Part shown: positions 1 through 6,730 of the stretch, in pieces
How positions within the stretch are numbered: position 1 is the first letter of the stretch
How the letters are laid out: every line of letters begins with the position of its first letter
Source of the DNA: Bacillota bacterium
Lineage (GTDB): Bacteria > Bacillota > Sulfobacillia > JABLXB01
Direction: 5' to 3'
Assembly: GCA_024653225.1 (NCBI GenBank)
Contig: JANLGA010000082.1
Location: forward strand, 1 to 7,096
Length of the DNA: 7,096 nt
Made by a program: the position numbers and the translations under genes
Notes under the pieces: generated by a model
Databases searched by the model: none
What the model was told of the DNA's origin: nothing
What the model saw: only the letters and a program-made list of their open reading frames with translations

Positions 1-1499
1 CGAAACGGGCGTTCGAGGCGCTCAACAGGGAGCGGGAGGAACAGGGCGAGCCGCTGTTCGCGAACCCCCGCAACGCGGCAGCCGGCTCCCTGCGCCAGCT
101 GGACCCGCGCATCACGGCGTCGAGGAGGCTCGCGGCCTTCGTGTACGAGGTGACGCACTGGGAAGACGCCGATCGCCAGGGGCGGACGGGCCCGAGGACT
201 CACGTAGAGGGATTGCGAGTGCTGGAGGAGATGGGGTTCAGGGTCCCGCAACACCGGGTGTTCGCGTCCGCGGACTCCGTGATAGCGTACCTGGAGGAGT
301 GGGCGGTGAAGCGGGGGGACCTGCCCTACGAGGTGGACGGCATGGTCATCAAGGTGAACGACCTGGGGCAGCGGGCTTCGCTGGGGGCCACCTCCCACAG
401 CCCGAGATGGGCGCTCGCGTACAAGTACCCGCCGGAACAGGCGGTGACTAGAGTGATCGGCATCTCGGTCCAGGTCGGACGGACCGGGGTCCTCACACCC
501 ACTGCCATCCTCGAACCGGTGAGGTTGGCGGGTTCCACCGTGGGTCGGGCGACCCTCCACAACGAGGACATCATCAGGGCCAAGGACGTGCGGATCGGCG
601 ACTACGTGGTCGTACAGAAGGCCGGCGAGGTGATCCCGGAGATCGTCTCCGTCCTGAAAGACAGGCGGAGGGGCGATGAAAAGGAGTTCGTCATGCCCGG
701 GAAATGCCCGGAGTGCGGCGCGGACGTCGCCAGGTTCGAAGGAGAAGCGGCGTCACGATGCACCGGCATATCGTGCCCGGCGAGGCTGAGGGAGGGAATC
801 ATACACTTCGCCTCCAGGGACGCGATGAACATCGAGGGGCTCGGACCCTCACTGATATCGCAACTCCTCGACAGCGGACTTGTCAAGGACGTCGCCGACC
901 TCTATTACCTGAAGAGGGAAGACCTTCTCAAGCTCGAGAGGATGGGCGAGAAATCGGCGTCGAACCTGGTCGAAGCCATACGCAAGACGAAGGACAACCC
1001 GCTGGACAGGCTGGTATTCGCGCTGGGAATCCGCCACGTCGGGCAGAAAGTGGCCGGCCTGTTGGCGGAGAGATTCGGGAGCATGGAGGCGCTCGCGTCG
1101 GCCACCGAAGAAGAGCTGTTGTCCATTCCGGACGTCGGCGGGAAAATAGCGGCGAGCGTCGTCCAGTTCTTCCGGCAACCCCAGACGACGGAGGTGTTGA
1201 AGAAGCTCGCGGGCGCGGGTGTCAGGATGAGCAGCGAGCCTCGCAGGCGGGGACCGACTCCCCTCGAGGGGAAGCGTTTCGTCCTGACGGGAACGCTCGG
1301 AAGCATGAGCCGATCCGATGCGGAAAGTCTCATAGCGGAACTGGGCGGCCGGGTCATGAGTGGAGTGAGCAAGGCCACCGACTACCTCGTTCTCGGGGCC
1401 GACCCGGGCTCGAAATACCAAAAGGCGCTGGAGATCGGGACGAAGATACTGACGGAAGAGGAATTCCTCGCCATGGCGGGAAAGAAGCCTCAAGCGTGA
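1..1499 (+). CDS. ligA: NAD-dependent DNA ligase LigA, 3' part (5' end outside window)
   Basis: LigA seals nicks in duplex DNA using NAD+, in replication and repair. The reading frame is already open at the left edge (first full codon at base 3), giving 498 residues; full LigA is usually about 670, so roughly the first 170, including the KxDG adenylation lysine, lie outside the window. The fragment begins in the nucleotidyltransferase domain (FANPRNAAAGSLRQLD, then DGMVIKV at about 112-118 and RWALAYKYPP at about 135-144). An OB fold follows, with LHNEDIIRAKDVRIGD. A Cys4 zinc finger uses C235, C238, C253 and C258. Next come helix-hairpin-helix repeats and a C-terminal BRCT domain (from about residue 420, with the FVLTGTL segment). 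The GTG at 141 is an internal valine, not the start. The gene appears intact to its TGA, and gatC follows after 13 nt, so co-transcription is likely. Confidence 0.97.
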   Translation, partial: KRAFEALNREREEQGEPLFANPRNAAAGSLRQLDPRITASRRLAAFVYEVTHWEDADRQGRTGPRTHVEGLRVLEEMGFRVPQHRVFASADSVIAYLEEWAVKRGDLPYEVDGMVIKVNDLGQRASLGATSHSPRWALAYKYPPEQAVTRVIGISVQVGRTGVLTPTAILEPVRLAGSTVGRATLHNEDIIRAKDVRIGDYVVVQKAGEVIPEIVSVLKDRRRGDEKEFVMPGKCPECGADVARFEGEAASRCTGISCPARLREGIIHFASRDAMNIEGLGPSLISQLLDSGLVKDVADLYYLKREDLLKLERMGEKSASNLVEAIRKTKDNPLDRLVFALGIRHVGQKVAGLLAERFGSMEALASATEEELLSIPDVGGKIAASVVQFFRQPQTTEVLKKLAGAGVRMSSEPRRRGPTPLEGKRFVLTGTLGSMSRSDAESLIAELGGRVMSGVSKATDYLVLGADPGSKYQKALEIGTKILTEEEFLAMAGKKPQA

Positions 1500-1512
1500 C
1501 GGGGGTGGGAAG

Positions 1513-1803
1513 ATGGCCATCTCGAGGGACGAGGTACTGCACGTGGCAAGGCTCGCCAGGCTCGAACTGGGCGAAGATGAGATCGAAGAATACACGAGAC
1601 AGCTCTCCCGTATCCTCGAGCACATTCAGAAGCTGCAGAGGCTCGACACGAAGGACGTCCCGCCCACTTCTCACGTCCTCGATCTGAAGAACGTGCTGAG
1701 GGCGGACGAGACGCGACCGGGGTTGTCCCGCGAGGAGGCGCTCTCCAACGCGCCCGACGCCGTGTCGGGATTCTTCAGGGTGCCGAAGATCAGGGAGTCG
1801 TGA
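1513..1803 (+). CDS. gatC: Asp/Glu-tRNA amidotransferase subunit C
   Basis: This is the small subunit of the GatCAB amidotransferase, which converts Glu-tRNA(Gln) to Gln-tRNA(Gln) and/or Asp-tRNA(Asn) to Asn-tRNA(Asn) in the cytoplasm. GatC wraps around GatA and stabilises the GatA-GatB interface. The 96-residue product has the usual family length. It shows the N-terminal helical pattern (ISRDEVLHVARLARLEL) and the C-terminal region with LRADE and the AxFFRVPKI-like end (VSGFFRVPKI). The ATG at 1513 is preceded by a G-rich ribosome binding site (GGGGGTGGGA, 1501-1510). The gene lies 13 nt after ligA and 4 nt before gatA, as expected for one transcription unit. No anomalies were seen. Confidence 0.96.
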   Translation: MAISRDEVLHVARLARLELGEDEIEEYTRQLSRILEHIQKLQRLDTKDVPPTSHVLDLKNVLRADETRPGLSREEALSNAPDAVSGFFRVPKIRES

Positions 1804-1807
1804 GGGG

Positions 1808-3295
1808 GTGCCGCCGTTGGCCCGGTTGCACGAGATGACTGCGCTGGAGATCGCCGCCTCGATCGGGGCGCGCGAGGTCTCGGTCGAGGAGGTCGCCTTG
1901 TACTTTCTCGAGAGGATCGGCCGGCTCGACGGGTCCTTGAGATCGTTCATTCGAACGGTACCCGAGAGGGCCGTGGCCGCGGCGGTGGCGCTGGACCGGA
2001 GGCTTGCCGGCGAGGTCAGCGCGCGGCGCGCCGGGGGGCTCTTCGGGGTGCCTTTCGCCGTGAAGGACAACATCTGCACGAGGGGGATCCCCACGACCTG
2101 CGCCTCGCGGATACTGGAGTCATTCGTGCCGCCCTACGACGCGACGGTGGTGCGCAGGATGTATGAGGCGGGCCTCGTGCTTCTCGGGAAGACCAACATG
2201 GACGAGTTCGCGATGGGGTCCTCGTGCGAGAACTCGGCCTTCTTCGAGACGAGGAATCCGTGGAACCTCGAGACCGTTCCGGGAGGGTCGAGCGGCGGAT
2301 CGGCCGCCGCGGTGGCCGCGGGTCTCGTGCCTTTCGCGCTGGGCTCCGACACGGGGGGATCGGTGAGGCAGCCGGCCGCTTTGTGCGGCATCGTGGGGCT
2401 CAAGCCGACCTACGGTGCTGTTTCGCGTTACGGGCTCGTCGCCTTCGCTTCTTCGCTCGACCAGATCGGCCCGCTCACGCGGGACGTCGCCGACTGCGCC
2501 GCCGTCATGAACGTGATCGCGGGGCACGACGAGATGGACTCGACCTCCGCCCCGCTGCCGAGTCGGGATTACTCGGCCAGGCTCGGCGCCGACATTCGCG
2601 GGATAAGGGTTGGCGTCCCGAGGGAGTACATGGGCGAGGGAGCCGAACCCGGGGTGAGGTCCTGCGTCCGCGATGCCCTTGGGGTGCTTGAAGACCTCGG
2701 GGCCGTCGTCGAGGAGTGCGCCCTGCCGCACACGGAGTACGCCCTGTCGGCGTATTACCTGATCGCGCCGGCCGAGGCGTCTTCCAATCTCGCCAGGTAC
2801 GACGGGGTGAGGTACGGGTTGAGAGAGGACGCCGCCGAGGTCCACCAGATGTACGAGAGGACGCGGAGGCGCGGTTTCGGACCCGAGGTGAAGAGAAGGA
2901 TCATGTTGGGAACCTACGCGTTGAGCAGCGGCTACTACGACGCGTACTACCTGAAGGCGCTCAAAGTCAGGACCCTGGTCAAGCGCGACTTCGATATCGC
3001 GTTCGAGAAGTACGACGTGCTTGTCGGTCCGACGTCTCCCACGGTGGCGTTCCCCATCGGGTCGAAGACCGGGGATCCCGTGAAGATGTACCTCTCGGAC
3101 GTATTTTCGGTACCGGTCAACCTTGCCGGTGTTCCCGCGATATCGGTGCCCTGCGGACTTCACGACGGGCTGCCGGTCGGTTTACAGATGATAGGGAGAC
3201 CGTTCGAAGAGGACTTCCTCCTGATGGTCGCCCACGCGTACGAGCAGGCGGCGGGCACCTCCCGCCTGCGGCCGCGGATGGTTTCCGAGGGGTGA
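1808..3295 (+). CDS. gatA: Asp/Glu-tRNA amidotransferase subunit A (amidase-signature glutaminase)
   Basis: GatA hydrolyses glutamine and passes the ammonia through a tunnel to GatB. The 495-residue product has the amidase signature: K86 in FAVKDN, the cis-serine S161 in PGGSSGGS, and the nucleophile S185 in GSDTGGSVRQPA. The spacings of 75 and 24 residues match the known Lys-cisSer-Ser triad of this family. A conserved GLKPTYGAVSRYGL segment and a DQIGP motif follow. The start is uncertain. GTG at 1808 has AGGGAG about 10 nt upstream, inside the end of gatC. TTG at 1817, three codons in, has GAGGGGGTG about 6 nt upstream and gives MARLHEMTALEI. GTG is kept because it is the commoner start codon. 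The gap to gatC is 4 nt, and the stop lies 5 nt before the chosen gatB start. The gene appears intact and functional. Confidence 0.96.
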   Translation: MPPLARLHEMTALEIAASIGAREVSVEEVALYFLERIGRLDGSLRSFIRTVPERAVAAAVALDRRLAGEVSARRAGGLFGVPFAVKDNICTRGIPTTCASRILESFVPPYDATVVRRMYEAGLVLLGKTNMDEFAMGSSCENSAFFETRNPWNLETVPGGSSGGSAAAVAAGLVPFALGSDTGGSVRQPAALCGIVGLKPTYGAVSRYGLVAFASSLDQIGPLTRDVADCAAVMNVIAGHDEMDSTSAPLPSRDYSARLGADIRGIRVGVPREYMGEGAEPGVRSCVRDALGVLEDLGAVVEECALPHTEYALSAYYLIAPAEASSNLARYDGVRYGLREDAAEVHQMYERTRRRGFGPEVKRRIMLGTYALSSGYYDAYYLKALKVRTLVKRDFDIAFEKYDVLVGPTSPTVAFPIGSKTGDPVKMYLSDVFSVPVNLAGVPAISVPCGLHDGLPVGLQMIGRPFEEDFLLMVAHAYEQAAGTSRLRPRMVSEG

Positions 3296-3300
3296 TGGCG

Positions 3301-4767
3301 ATGGATTCGGCGACGGCCGCGGAATTCGAGCCCGTAATAGGACTCGAGGTTCACGTCGAGCTGAAGACGAAGAGCAAGATATTCTGCCCGTGCCCGACGA
3401 AATTCGGAGCCGAACCGAACACCCAGGTTTGCCCGGTGTGCCTCGGCTTGCCCGGAGTATTGCCCGTACTCAACGAGGGGGCCGTCGAGCTGGCGGTGAT
3501 GGCGGCGCTCGCACTGAACTGCGATATCCGCCCGTCAAGCAGGTTTCACCGCAAGAACTACTTCTACCCCGACCTCCCCAAGGCGTACCAGATATCACAG
3601 TACGACCACCCGCTGGCCACGGGCGGTTGGATCGAGGTGGGAGCGGGTGCCTCTCGGAAGAGGATAGGCATCAAGCGACTCCACCTCGAAGAAGATGCGG
3701 GCAAGCTCATGCACGAGGGTTCCATTGAGACCGCCGCGCGGTCGCTGGTGGACTTCAACCGGTGCGGGGTACCGTTGATCGAGATAGTCTCCGAGCCGGA
3801 CATCTCGTCCCCGGAGGAAGCGAAGGAATACCTGCAGGTGCTCAAGAGCATCCTGCAATATGCGGGCGTGTCCGACTGCAGGATGCAGGAGGGCTCGCTT
3901 CGGGTGGACGCCAACGTGTCGGTCAGGCCCACGGGCTCGGCCGCGTTCGGAACGAGGACCGAGCTGAAGAACATCGGCTCCTTCAGGTCCGTGGTCAGGG
4001 GGCTGCAATACGAGATTCGCAGGCAGATCGAGGTGATTCGCGCCGGCGGTGAGGTCCTCCAGGAGACGAGACACTGGGACGAGCAGAGAGAGGTGACGGT
4101 GGCGCTCCGGGGCAAGGAAGAGGCCCACGACTACCGCTATTTCCCGGAACCCGACCTCGTGCCCCTGCATCTTGACAGGGAGTGGGTCGAGTCAGTCAGA
4201 CTCAAGCTCCCGGAGTTGCCCGAGGCGCGGAAGCGGAGGTTCGTCTCGGATTACGGACTGCCCGAATATGACGCCGGGGTGTTGACGGCATCGCCCTCGC
4301 TTGCCGAGTTCTACGAGAGATGCGTCGGGCTCTACGGGCGGGGAGAGGGGCGCCCGAAGACCGTGTCCAACTGGGTCATGGGCGAGCTGACCAGGTTCCT
4401 GAATGCCAACAATATCGAGATCGAGGAAGCCCGAGTGACCCCGTCGCACGTAGTCGAGCTGCTCAGGCTGATAGAGGGGGGTTCGATCAGCGGGAAGATA
4501 GCGAAGGCGATTTTCGACAGGATGTGCGAGACGGGCGAGATGCCCTCGCAGATCGTGCGCCGAGAAGGGCTGGGACAGATATCCGACGAGTCGGAGATAG
4601 CCGCGGTCGTCGCCCGCGTCATCGAGGAAAACCCGAAGGTCGTCGGGGACTACAAGTCGGGCAAGGCTCAAGCCCTCGGCTACCTCGTCGGACAGGTCAT
4701 GAAGGCCACCGGCGGGAGGGCGAGCCCGGGCCTGGTCAACAGGGTCCTCAGGGAGCGCCTGGGATGA
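3301..4767 (+). CDS. gatB: Asp/Glu-tRNA amidotransferase subunit B
   Basis: GatB binds the misacylated tRNA, phosphorylates the side-chain carboxylate with ATP and amidates it with ammonia from GatA. The 488-residue product is close to the usual 475-490. It starts with the signature EPVIGLEVHVEL (about 10-21). A likely zinc site follows at C29, C31, C44 and C47 (FCPCP...VCPVC). Further conserved blocks are HLEEDAGK (from 128), DFNRCGVPLIEIVSEPD (151-167), QEGSLRVDANVS (196-207) and TELKNIGSFRSV. The C-terminal third is the helical YqeY-like tRNA-binding tail. Two in-frame ATGs exist. The one at 3295 overlaps the gatA stop by 1 nt but has its GAGGGG only 2 nt upstream. The one at 3301 has that ribosome binding site 8 nt upstream and is preferred. 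No clear terminator follows the gene before the next promoter at 4810. Confidence 0.97.
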   Translation: MDSATAAEFEPVIGLEVHVELKTKSKIFCPCPTKFGAEPNTQVCPVCLGLPGVLPVLNEGAVELAVMAALALNCDIRPSSRFHRKNYFYPDLPKAYQISQYDHPLATGGWIEVGAGASRKRIGIKRLHLEEDAGKLMHEGSIETAARSLVDFNRCGVPLIEIVSEPDISSPEEAKEYLQVLKSILQYAGVSDCRMQEGSLRVDANVSVRPTGSAAFGTRTELKNIGSFRSVVRGLQYEIRRQIEVIRAGGEVLQETRHWDEQREVTVALRGKEEAHDYRYFPEPDLVPLHLDREWVESVRLKLPELPEARKRRFVSDYGLPEYDAGVLTASPSLAEFYERCVGLYGRGEGRPKTVSNWVMGELTRFLNANNIEIEEARVTPSHVVELLRLIEGGSISGKIAKAIFDRMCETGEMPSQIVRREGLGQISDESEIAAVVARVIEENPKVVGDYKSGKAQALGYLVGQVMKATGGRASPGLVNRVLRERLG

Positions 4768-4809
4768 CGGCGGCTGCACCGCGGCGGCGAATCGGGGGCG
4801 GTCCCTCAC

Positions 4810-4838
4810 TGGACACTTCGATCGTCCCGGGTTATAAT
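4810..4838 (+). promoter_or_regulatory. Sigma-A type promoter for the CDF exporter leader
   Basis: A -35 element TGGACA (4810-4815; 5 of 6 to TTGACA) and a perfect -10 TATAAT (4833-4838) are separated by exactly 17 nt. This AT-rich -10 stands out in GC-rich surroundings. Transcription would begin near 4844-4846, giving a leader of about 145 nt before the ATG at 4990. The promoter sits 42 nt after the gatB stop, so the exporter has its own transcription start separate from the ligA-gatCAB unit. Confidence 0.85.
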
Positions 4839-4863
4839 AGGGTGCGATCCGGAAACCGATCGG

Positions 4864-4946
4864 CGTAACAATCGGAGCAGGCGATCGCTCCTGCGGAGGA
4901 GCGGTGGGGCCGGGCGGAAAGCAGCGGGATTGACGCCCGCGGGACC
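4864..4946 (+). promoter_or_regulatory. Probable NiCo (czcD-type) cobalt/nickel riboswitch aptamer
   Basis: The leader of the CDF exporter gene contains, in order, the segments I recall as metal-binding in the NiCo riboswitch. AGCAGG is at 4876-4881. P2 has C4882-G4906, a bulged G4883, then eight pairs from A4884-T4905 to C4891-G4898 (one U-G), closed by TGCGGA. GCCGGG is at 4909-4914. A short P3 (GC, GGAAA loop, GC) is at 4914-4922. P4 pairs GCGGG (4924-4928) with CCCGC (4936-4940). GGGA is at 4941-4944. The published four-way-junction RNA has the same order of AGCAGG, a helix with a bulged purine, GCCGGG and GGGA. Weak points are a P3 of only 2 bp and a P1 supported only by GG/CC (4874-4875 with 4945-4946). 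The downstream gene fits the class. The comparison is from memory, not a covariance search. Confidence 0.7.
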
Positions 4947-4967
4947 ACGGGGTCTCGCGGGCGTTTT
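4934..4967 (+). terminator. Intrinsic terminator in the leader of the CDF gene (attenuator)
   Basis: A 13-bp stem pairs 4934-4946 with 4951-4963 around the loop ACGG, with one G-U pair, and is followed by TTTT (4964-4967). It lies between the promoter and the ribosome binding site of the exporter gene, so it must be bypassed for expression from that promoter. Its 5' arm includes the P4 3' strand (4936-4940), the GGGA segment (4941-4944) and the P1 3' bases (4945-4946) of the putative aptamer. The two folds are therefore mutually exclusive, which is the layout of a metal-induced ON switch. It would also stop readthrough from gatB. Confidence 0.88.
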
Positions 4968-4989
4968 GCGTTCCAACGGAGGATGATCA

Positions 4990-5922
4990 ATGCGGTCGAT
5001 TACGGCTCTGTTGCTCGACTTGTTCATCAAGAACGGTGATCGCACCTCGGACCCGGCCGACAGGACTGCCTACGGCTGCCTGGAGGCATGGGTCAGCATA
5101 GCCGGCAACATTGTCATAGCCGTCCTCAATTTCTTTCTCGGGGTCACCCTGAACAGCATCGCGCTGACCGCCCAGTCCATCCACACGGCTTCGGACGTCG
5201 TGACGTCGGGAGTCGTGCTGCTGGGGTTCAGGGCGGCCTCCCGACCCCCGGATGAACGTCATCCCTACGGGCACGGCAGGATCGAGACGGTGGCGGCGCT
5301 CGCGATAGCGGTGTTGCTGGTGGTCGTCGGGTTCGAATTCCTCGGGAAGTCCCTCGACAGGATTGTGCATGGGGCGAACGTGAGGGGCAACCTCGTCGTG
5401 GTCGGCATCCTCATCGCGGTCGGACTGGTCAAGGAGTGGATGGCCAGGTTCTCCTCGTATCTCGGGAAGGTGATAGACTCACCCGCGCTGGAGGCGGACG
5501 CGTGGCACCACAGGTCGGATGCCATAGCCGCAGTGCTGGTGTCCGTCTCGATCGCTTCAGCGTCGGCGGGATACCCGGCCGTTGACGCCGTTCTCGGCCT
5601 CGTCGTGTCGGCCCTGATCGTCTATACCGGCGCCAAGCTCGCGTGGTCGTCCACGAGCGTCCTCGTCGGCGAGGGGGCCGATCCCCGGCTCATCGCCCTG
5701 ATCACCCGGGCCGCCGAGTCGGTGCACGGCGTCAGGAGCATTCACGGGCTCAACGTGCACGACTACGGCGGGGTCAAGATCGCATCCGTCCACATACAGG
5801 TGGACCCGGAGCTGAGCGTCCGCGACTCCCACCGGATAGCCGGCGCCGTGAAGTACGCCGTGCGCAACGCGATCTCGATAGAATGCGTGGTCCACGTCGA
5901 GCCGGATGCCCCCGGCGAGTGA
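4990..5922 (+). CDS. Cation diffusion facilitator (CDF) family metal exporter, probably Co/Ni
   Basis: This is a membrane antiporter that expels divalent transition metal in exchange for protons. The 310-residue product has the normal CDF length and layout. Six hydrophobic segments lie at roughly 31-53, 56-82, 100-120, 133-150, 175-192 and 198-218, followed by a cytoplasmic metal-binding domain (about 220-310) with several His and Asp residues (H246, H252, H257, H268, H281, H302). The transport site is formed by H65-x3-D69 in TM2 and H173-x3-D177 in TM5. The conserved HPYGHGRIE lies before TM3. HxxxD rather than DxxxD argues against a manganese-type CDF and fits Zn/Co/Ni. The ATG at 4990 follows CGGAGG by 7 nt. 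The probable NiCo riboswitch upstream is the best hint that cobalt or nickel is the physiological signal; the sequence alone does not prove the substrate. Confidence 0.93.
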   Translation: MRSITALLLDLFIKNGDRTSDPADRTAYGCLEAWVSIAGNIVIAVLNFFLGVTLNSIALTAQSIHTASDVVTSGVVLLGFRAASRPPDERHPYGHGRIETVAALAIAVLLVVVGFEFLGKSLDRIVHGANVRGNLVVVGILIAVGLVKEWMARFSSYLGKVIDSPALEADAWHHRSDAIAAVLVSVSIASASAGYPAVDAVLGLVVSALIVYTGAKLAWSSTSVLVGEGADPRLIALITRAAESVHGVRSIHGLNVHDYGGVKIASVHIQVDPELSVRDSHRIAGAVKYAVRNAISIECVVHVEPDAPGE

Positions 5923-6037
5923 GGGCGGTCGCCGCCGCTCGTGACCGCTCGTGGCAGGATACGCCGGGGAGGGGCTTGAAGTACCGTACAAGAACCAACG
6001 GCGGCTCCGTCGCCAAGTGGAAGCGGGAGTGGTGGAA

Positions 6038-6541
6038 ATGTACGGACAAGGAGTCGCGTACCGGGCCGAGGCACCCCCCTGCACCCTGAAAGTGACTTTC
6101 GACGTCTCCAACGGCATTGACGCCGAGAGGGCGGCCATGTTGCTCGCCCTGACGAGGACGAGGGAAGAGGAGGAGGCGGCAAAGAGCGTCCTGTCGCAAG
6201 TGGGAGACCTGAAGTTCGCCGTCACCGAGATCGGCGGCATGAGCGATGTCTTGAGGTCCAAGATCGCCCCCCAGGTAGTCGGAGCCAGCCTGAGCCAGGG
6301 AGTCATCCGGAAGTGTTCCACCGACACCCACGCCCTGCTTCACGCGGTCATAGAAGCGGAGAGAGGGCTCCTGATGGACGCTCCGATGAGCGGGAGCATG
6401 TCAATGAAAATCGCGGTCGTGAGACAAGGGATCTGGATCGTGGTGGCCATTTTCGGTCATTCCGCCTTTCACGTACTCACCAACCACCGCCGCGCCGGGC
6501 TCGGCGTGATGCATGTCCTGAAGATGGGTTCAATGGATTGA
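6038..6541 (+). CDS. HutP-family RNA-binding antiterminator-like protein
   Basis: HutP of Bacillus binds L-histidine and Mg2+ as a hexamer and attaches to repeated triplets in hut mRNA to prevent termination. This 167-residue product resembles it along most of its length. The N-terminal part is rich in Ala and Glu (AAMLLALTRTREEEEAAKSV), then comes a VTEIGGMSDV segment like the KVGSMDAHKV of HutP. H98-A-L-L-H102-A-V-I-E106 equals the HALYHATME metal motif, MKIAVVRQGIWIVVAIFG equals the FAVLRG...WIAVSLYG strand region, and a late GVMHV (H159) equals the terminal GINHI histidine. The ATG at 6038 is chosen because GGGAG lies 8 nt upstream and the length then fits. The frame is open to GTG 5951, but that codon has no ribosome binding site. 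No promoter is convincing in 5923-6037. No hut gene is in view, so the ligand and target may differ from histidine and hut. The product has about 8 extra residues after the terminal His. Confidence 0.82.
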   Translation: MYGQGVAYRAEAPPCTLKVTFDVSNGIDAERAAMLLALTRTREEEEAAKSVLSQVGDLKFAVTEIGGMSDVLRSKIAPQVVGASLSQGVIRKCSTDTHALLHAVIEAERGLLMDAPMSGSMSMKIAVVRQGIWIVVAIFGHSAFHVLTNHRRAGLGVMHVLKMGSMD

Positions 6542-6613
6542 CCATCCTGGAATCGATCCGTGTTGCAGGAATTGCGACTTTCGTGAAGAATAGACGCCTA
6601 CAAACGGTTACCC

Positions 6614-6668
6614 TGTGATTGTGTGATTCTCCGTGATCCGGGGCGCCTGTGATATTGTGACTGTGTGA
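6614..6668 (+). repeat. Six (T/C)GTGA pentamer direct repeats in two clusters of three
   Basis: TGTGA occurs at 6614, 6622, 6648, 6656 and 6664, and a variant CGTGA at 6632. Start-to-start distances are 8 and 10 nt in the first cluster and 8 and 8 nt in the second. The 11 nt between clusters hold the palindrome GGCGCC (6642-6647). All copies have the same orientation, and the last ends one base before the terminator stem at 6670. An 8-nt spacing is out of phase with the DNA helix, so a single-stranded RNA target of a ring-like protein is a reasonable idea. The repeats lie between the HutP-like gene and the CoA-transferase gene. Their function is inferred, not shown. Confidence 0.6.
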
Positions 6669-6669
6669 A

Positions 6670-6703
6670 GCCTCAGAAGCTATGCGCTCTGGGGCATTAT
6701 TTT
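6670..6703 (+). terminator. Intrinsic terminator between the HutP-like gene and the CoA-transferase gene
   Basis: GCCTCAG (6670-6676) pairs with CTGGGGC (6689-6695), with one U-G pair. After one bulged A (6677), AGC (6678-6680) pairs with GCT (6686-6688) around the loop TATGC. The tail ATTATTTT (6696-6703) is the most T-rich stretch nearby. Ten pairs plus the T tract make a credible terminator. It lies about 130 nt after the HutP-like stop and about 35 nt before the next start codon, directly after the TGTGA repeats. It could simply end the CDF/HutP-like unit, or act as a regulated attenuator for the next gene. Confidence 0.72.
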
Positions 6704-6720
6704 GCCTCGACACTTCGAGA

Positions 6721-6730
6721 AGAGAGGGGT
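6721..6730 (+). promoter_or_regulatory. Ribosome binding site fixing the GTG start of the CoA-transferase gene
   Basis: AGAGAGGGGT lies 8-9 nt before GTG 6739 and is the only good Shine-Dalgarno match here. A second GTG at 6729 is in another frame. The family's N-terminal motif (LSGTRVLDLSRVLAGP) starts six codons into the chosen frame, which supports this start. Confidence 0.7.

Noticed and set aside
141..1499. GTG at 141 as the start of a 452-residue ligase
   Set aside because: The frame is open to the left edge and upstream codons encode the conserved LigA segment FANPRNAAAGSLRQLD, so the gene starts outside the window.
2120..3163. Long minus-strand open frame opposite gatA (347 codons), and similar long antisense or off-frame frames over ligA, gatB and the CDF gene
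   Set aside because: These are GC-rich shadow frames of clear conserved genes, with Arg/Pro/Gly-heavy composition, no recognisable motifs and no ribosome binding sites.
4768..4809. A terminator directly after gatB
   Set aside because: The GC-rich stretch can form only short imperfect hairpins and has no T tract. The first good terminator is at 4934-4967.
4840..4970. Cobalamin, Mn (yybP-ykoY) or fluoride riboswitch as the leader's class
   Set aside because: I found none of the conserved boxes of those classes as I know them. The AGCAGG / GCCGGG / GGGA order fits NiCo better.
5951..6037. Longer N-terminus for the HutP-like protein from GTG 5951
   Set aside because: There is no Shine-Dalgarno sequence before 5951, the extra 29 residues resemble nothing in HutP, and ATG 6038 has GGGAG at good spacing.
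5923..6037. Promoter or terminator between the CDF and HutP-like genes
   Set aside because: There is a short GGCGG/CCGCC hairpin without a T tract and a TTGAAG without any -10 at proper distance. Nothing is strong enough to call.
6563..6591. Promoter TTGCAG-N17-AAGAAT upstream of the CoA-transferase gene
   Set aside because: The -35 matches only 3 of 6 and the -10 only 4 of 6, much poorer than the promoter at 4810, and the terminator would lie downstream of it. It is not supported without data.
6614..6668. TGTGA words as CRP/FNR-type operators
   Set aside because: Such operators need an inverted TCACA partner about 6 nt away. All copies here point the same way and no partner is present.
6563..6722. 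NAG triplets (CAG, AAG, TAG) as classical HutP binding sites
   Set aside because: Several occur (6566, 6586, 6591, 6668, 6674, 6677, 6720), but without the regular 4-nt spacing of the known sites, and such triplets are common by chance. The TGTGA clusters are far more regular.
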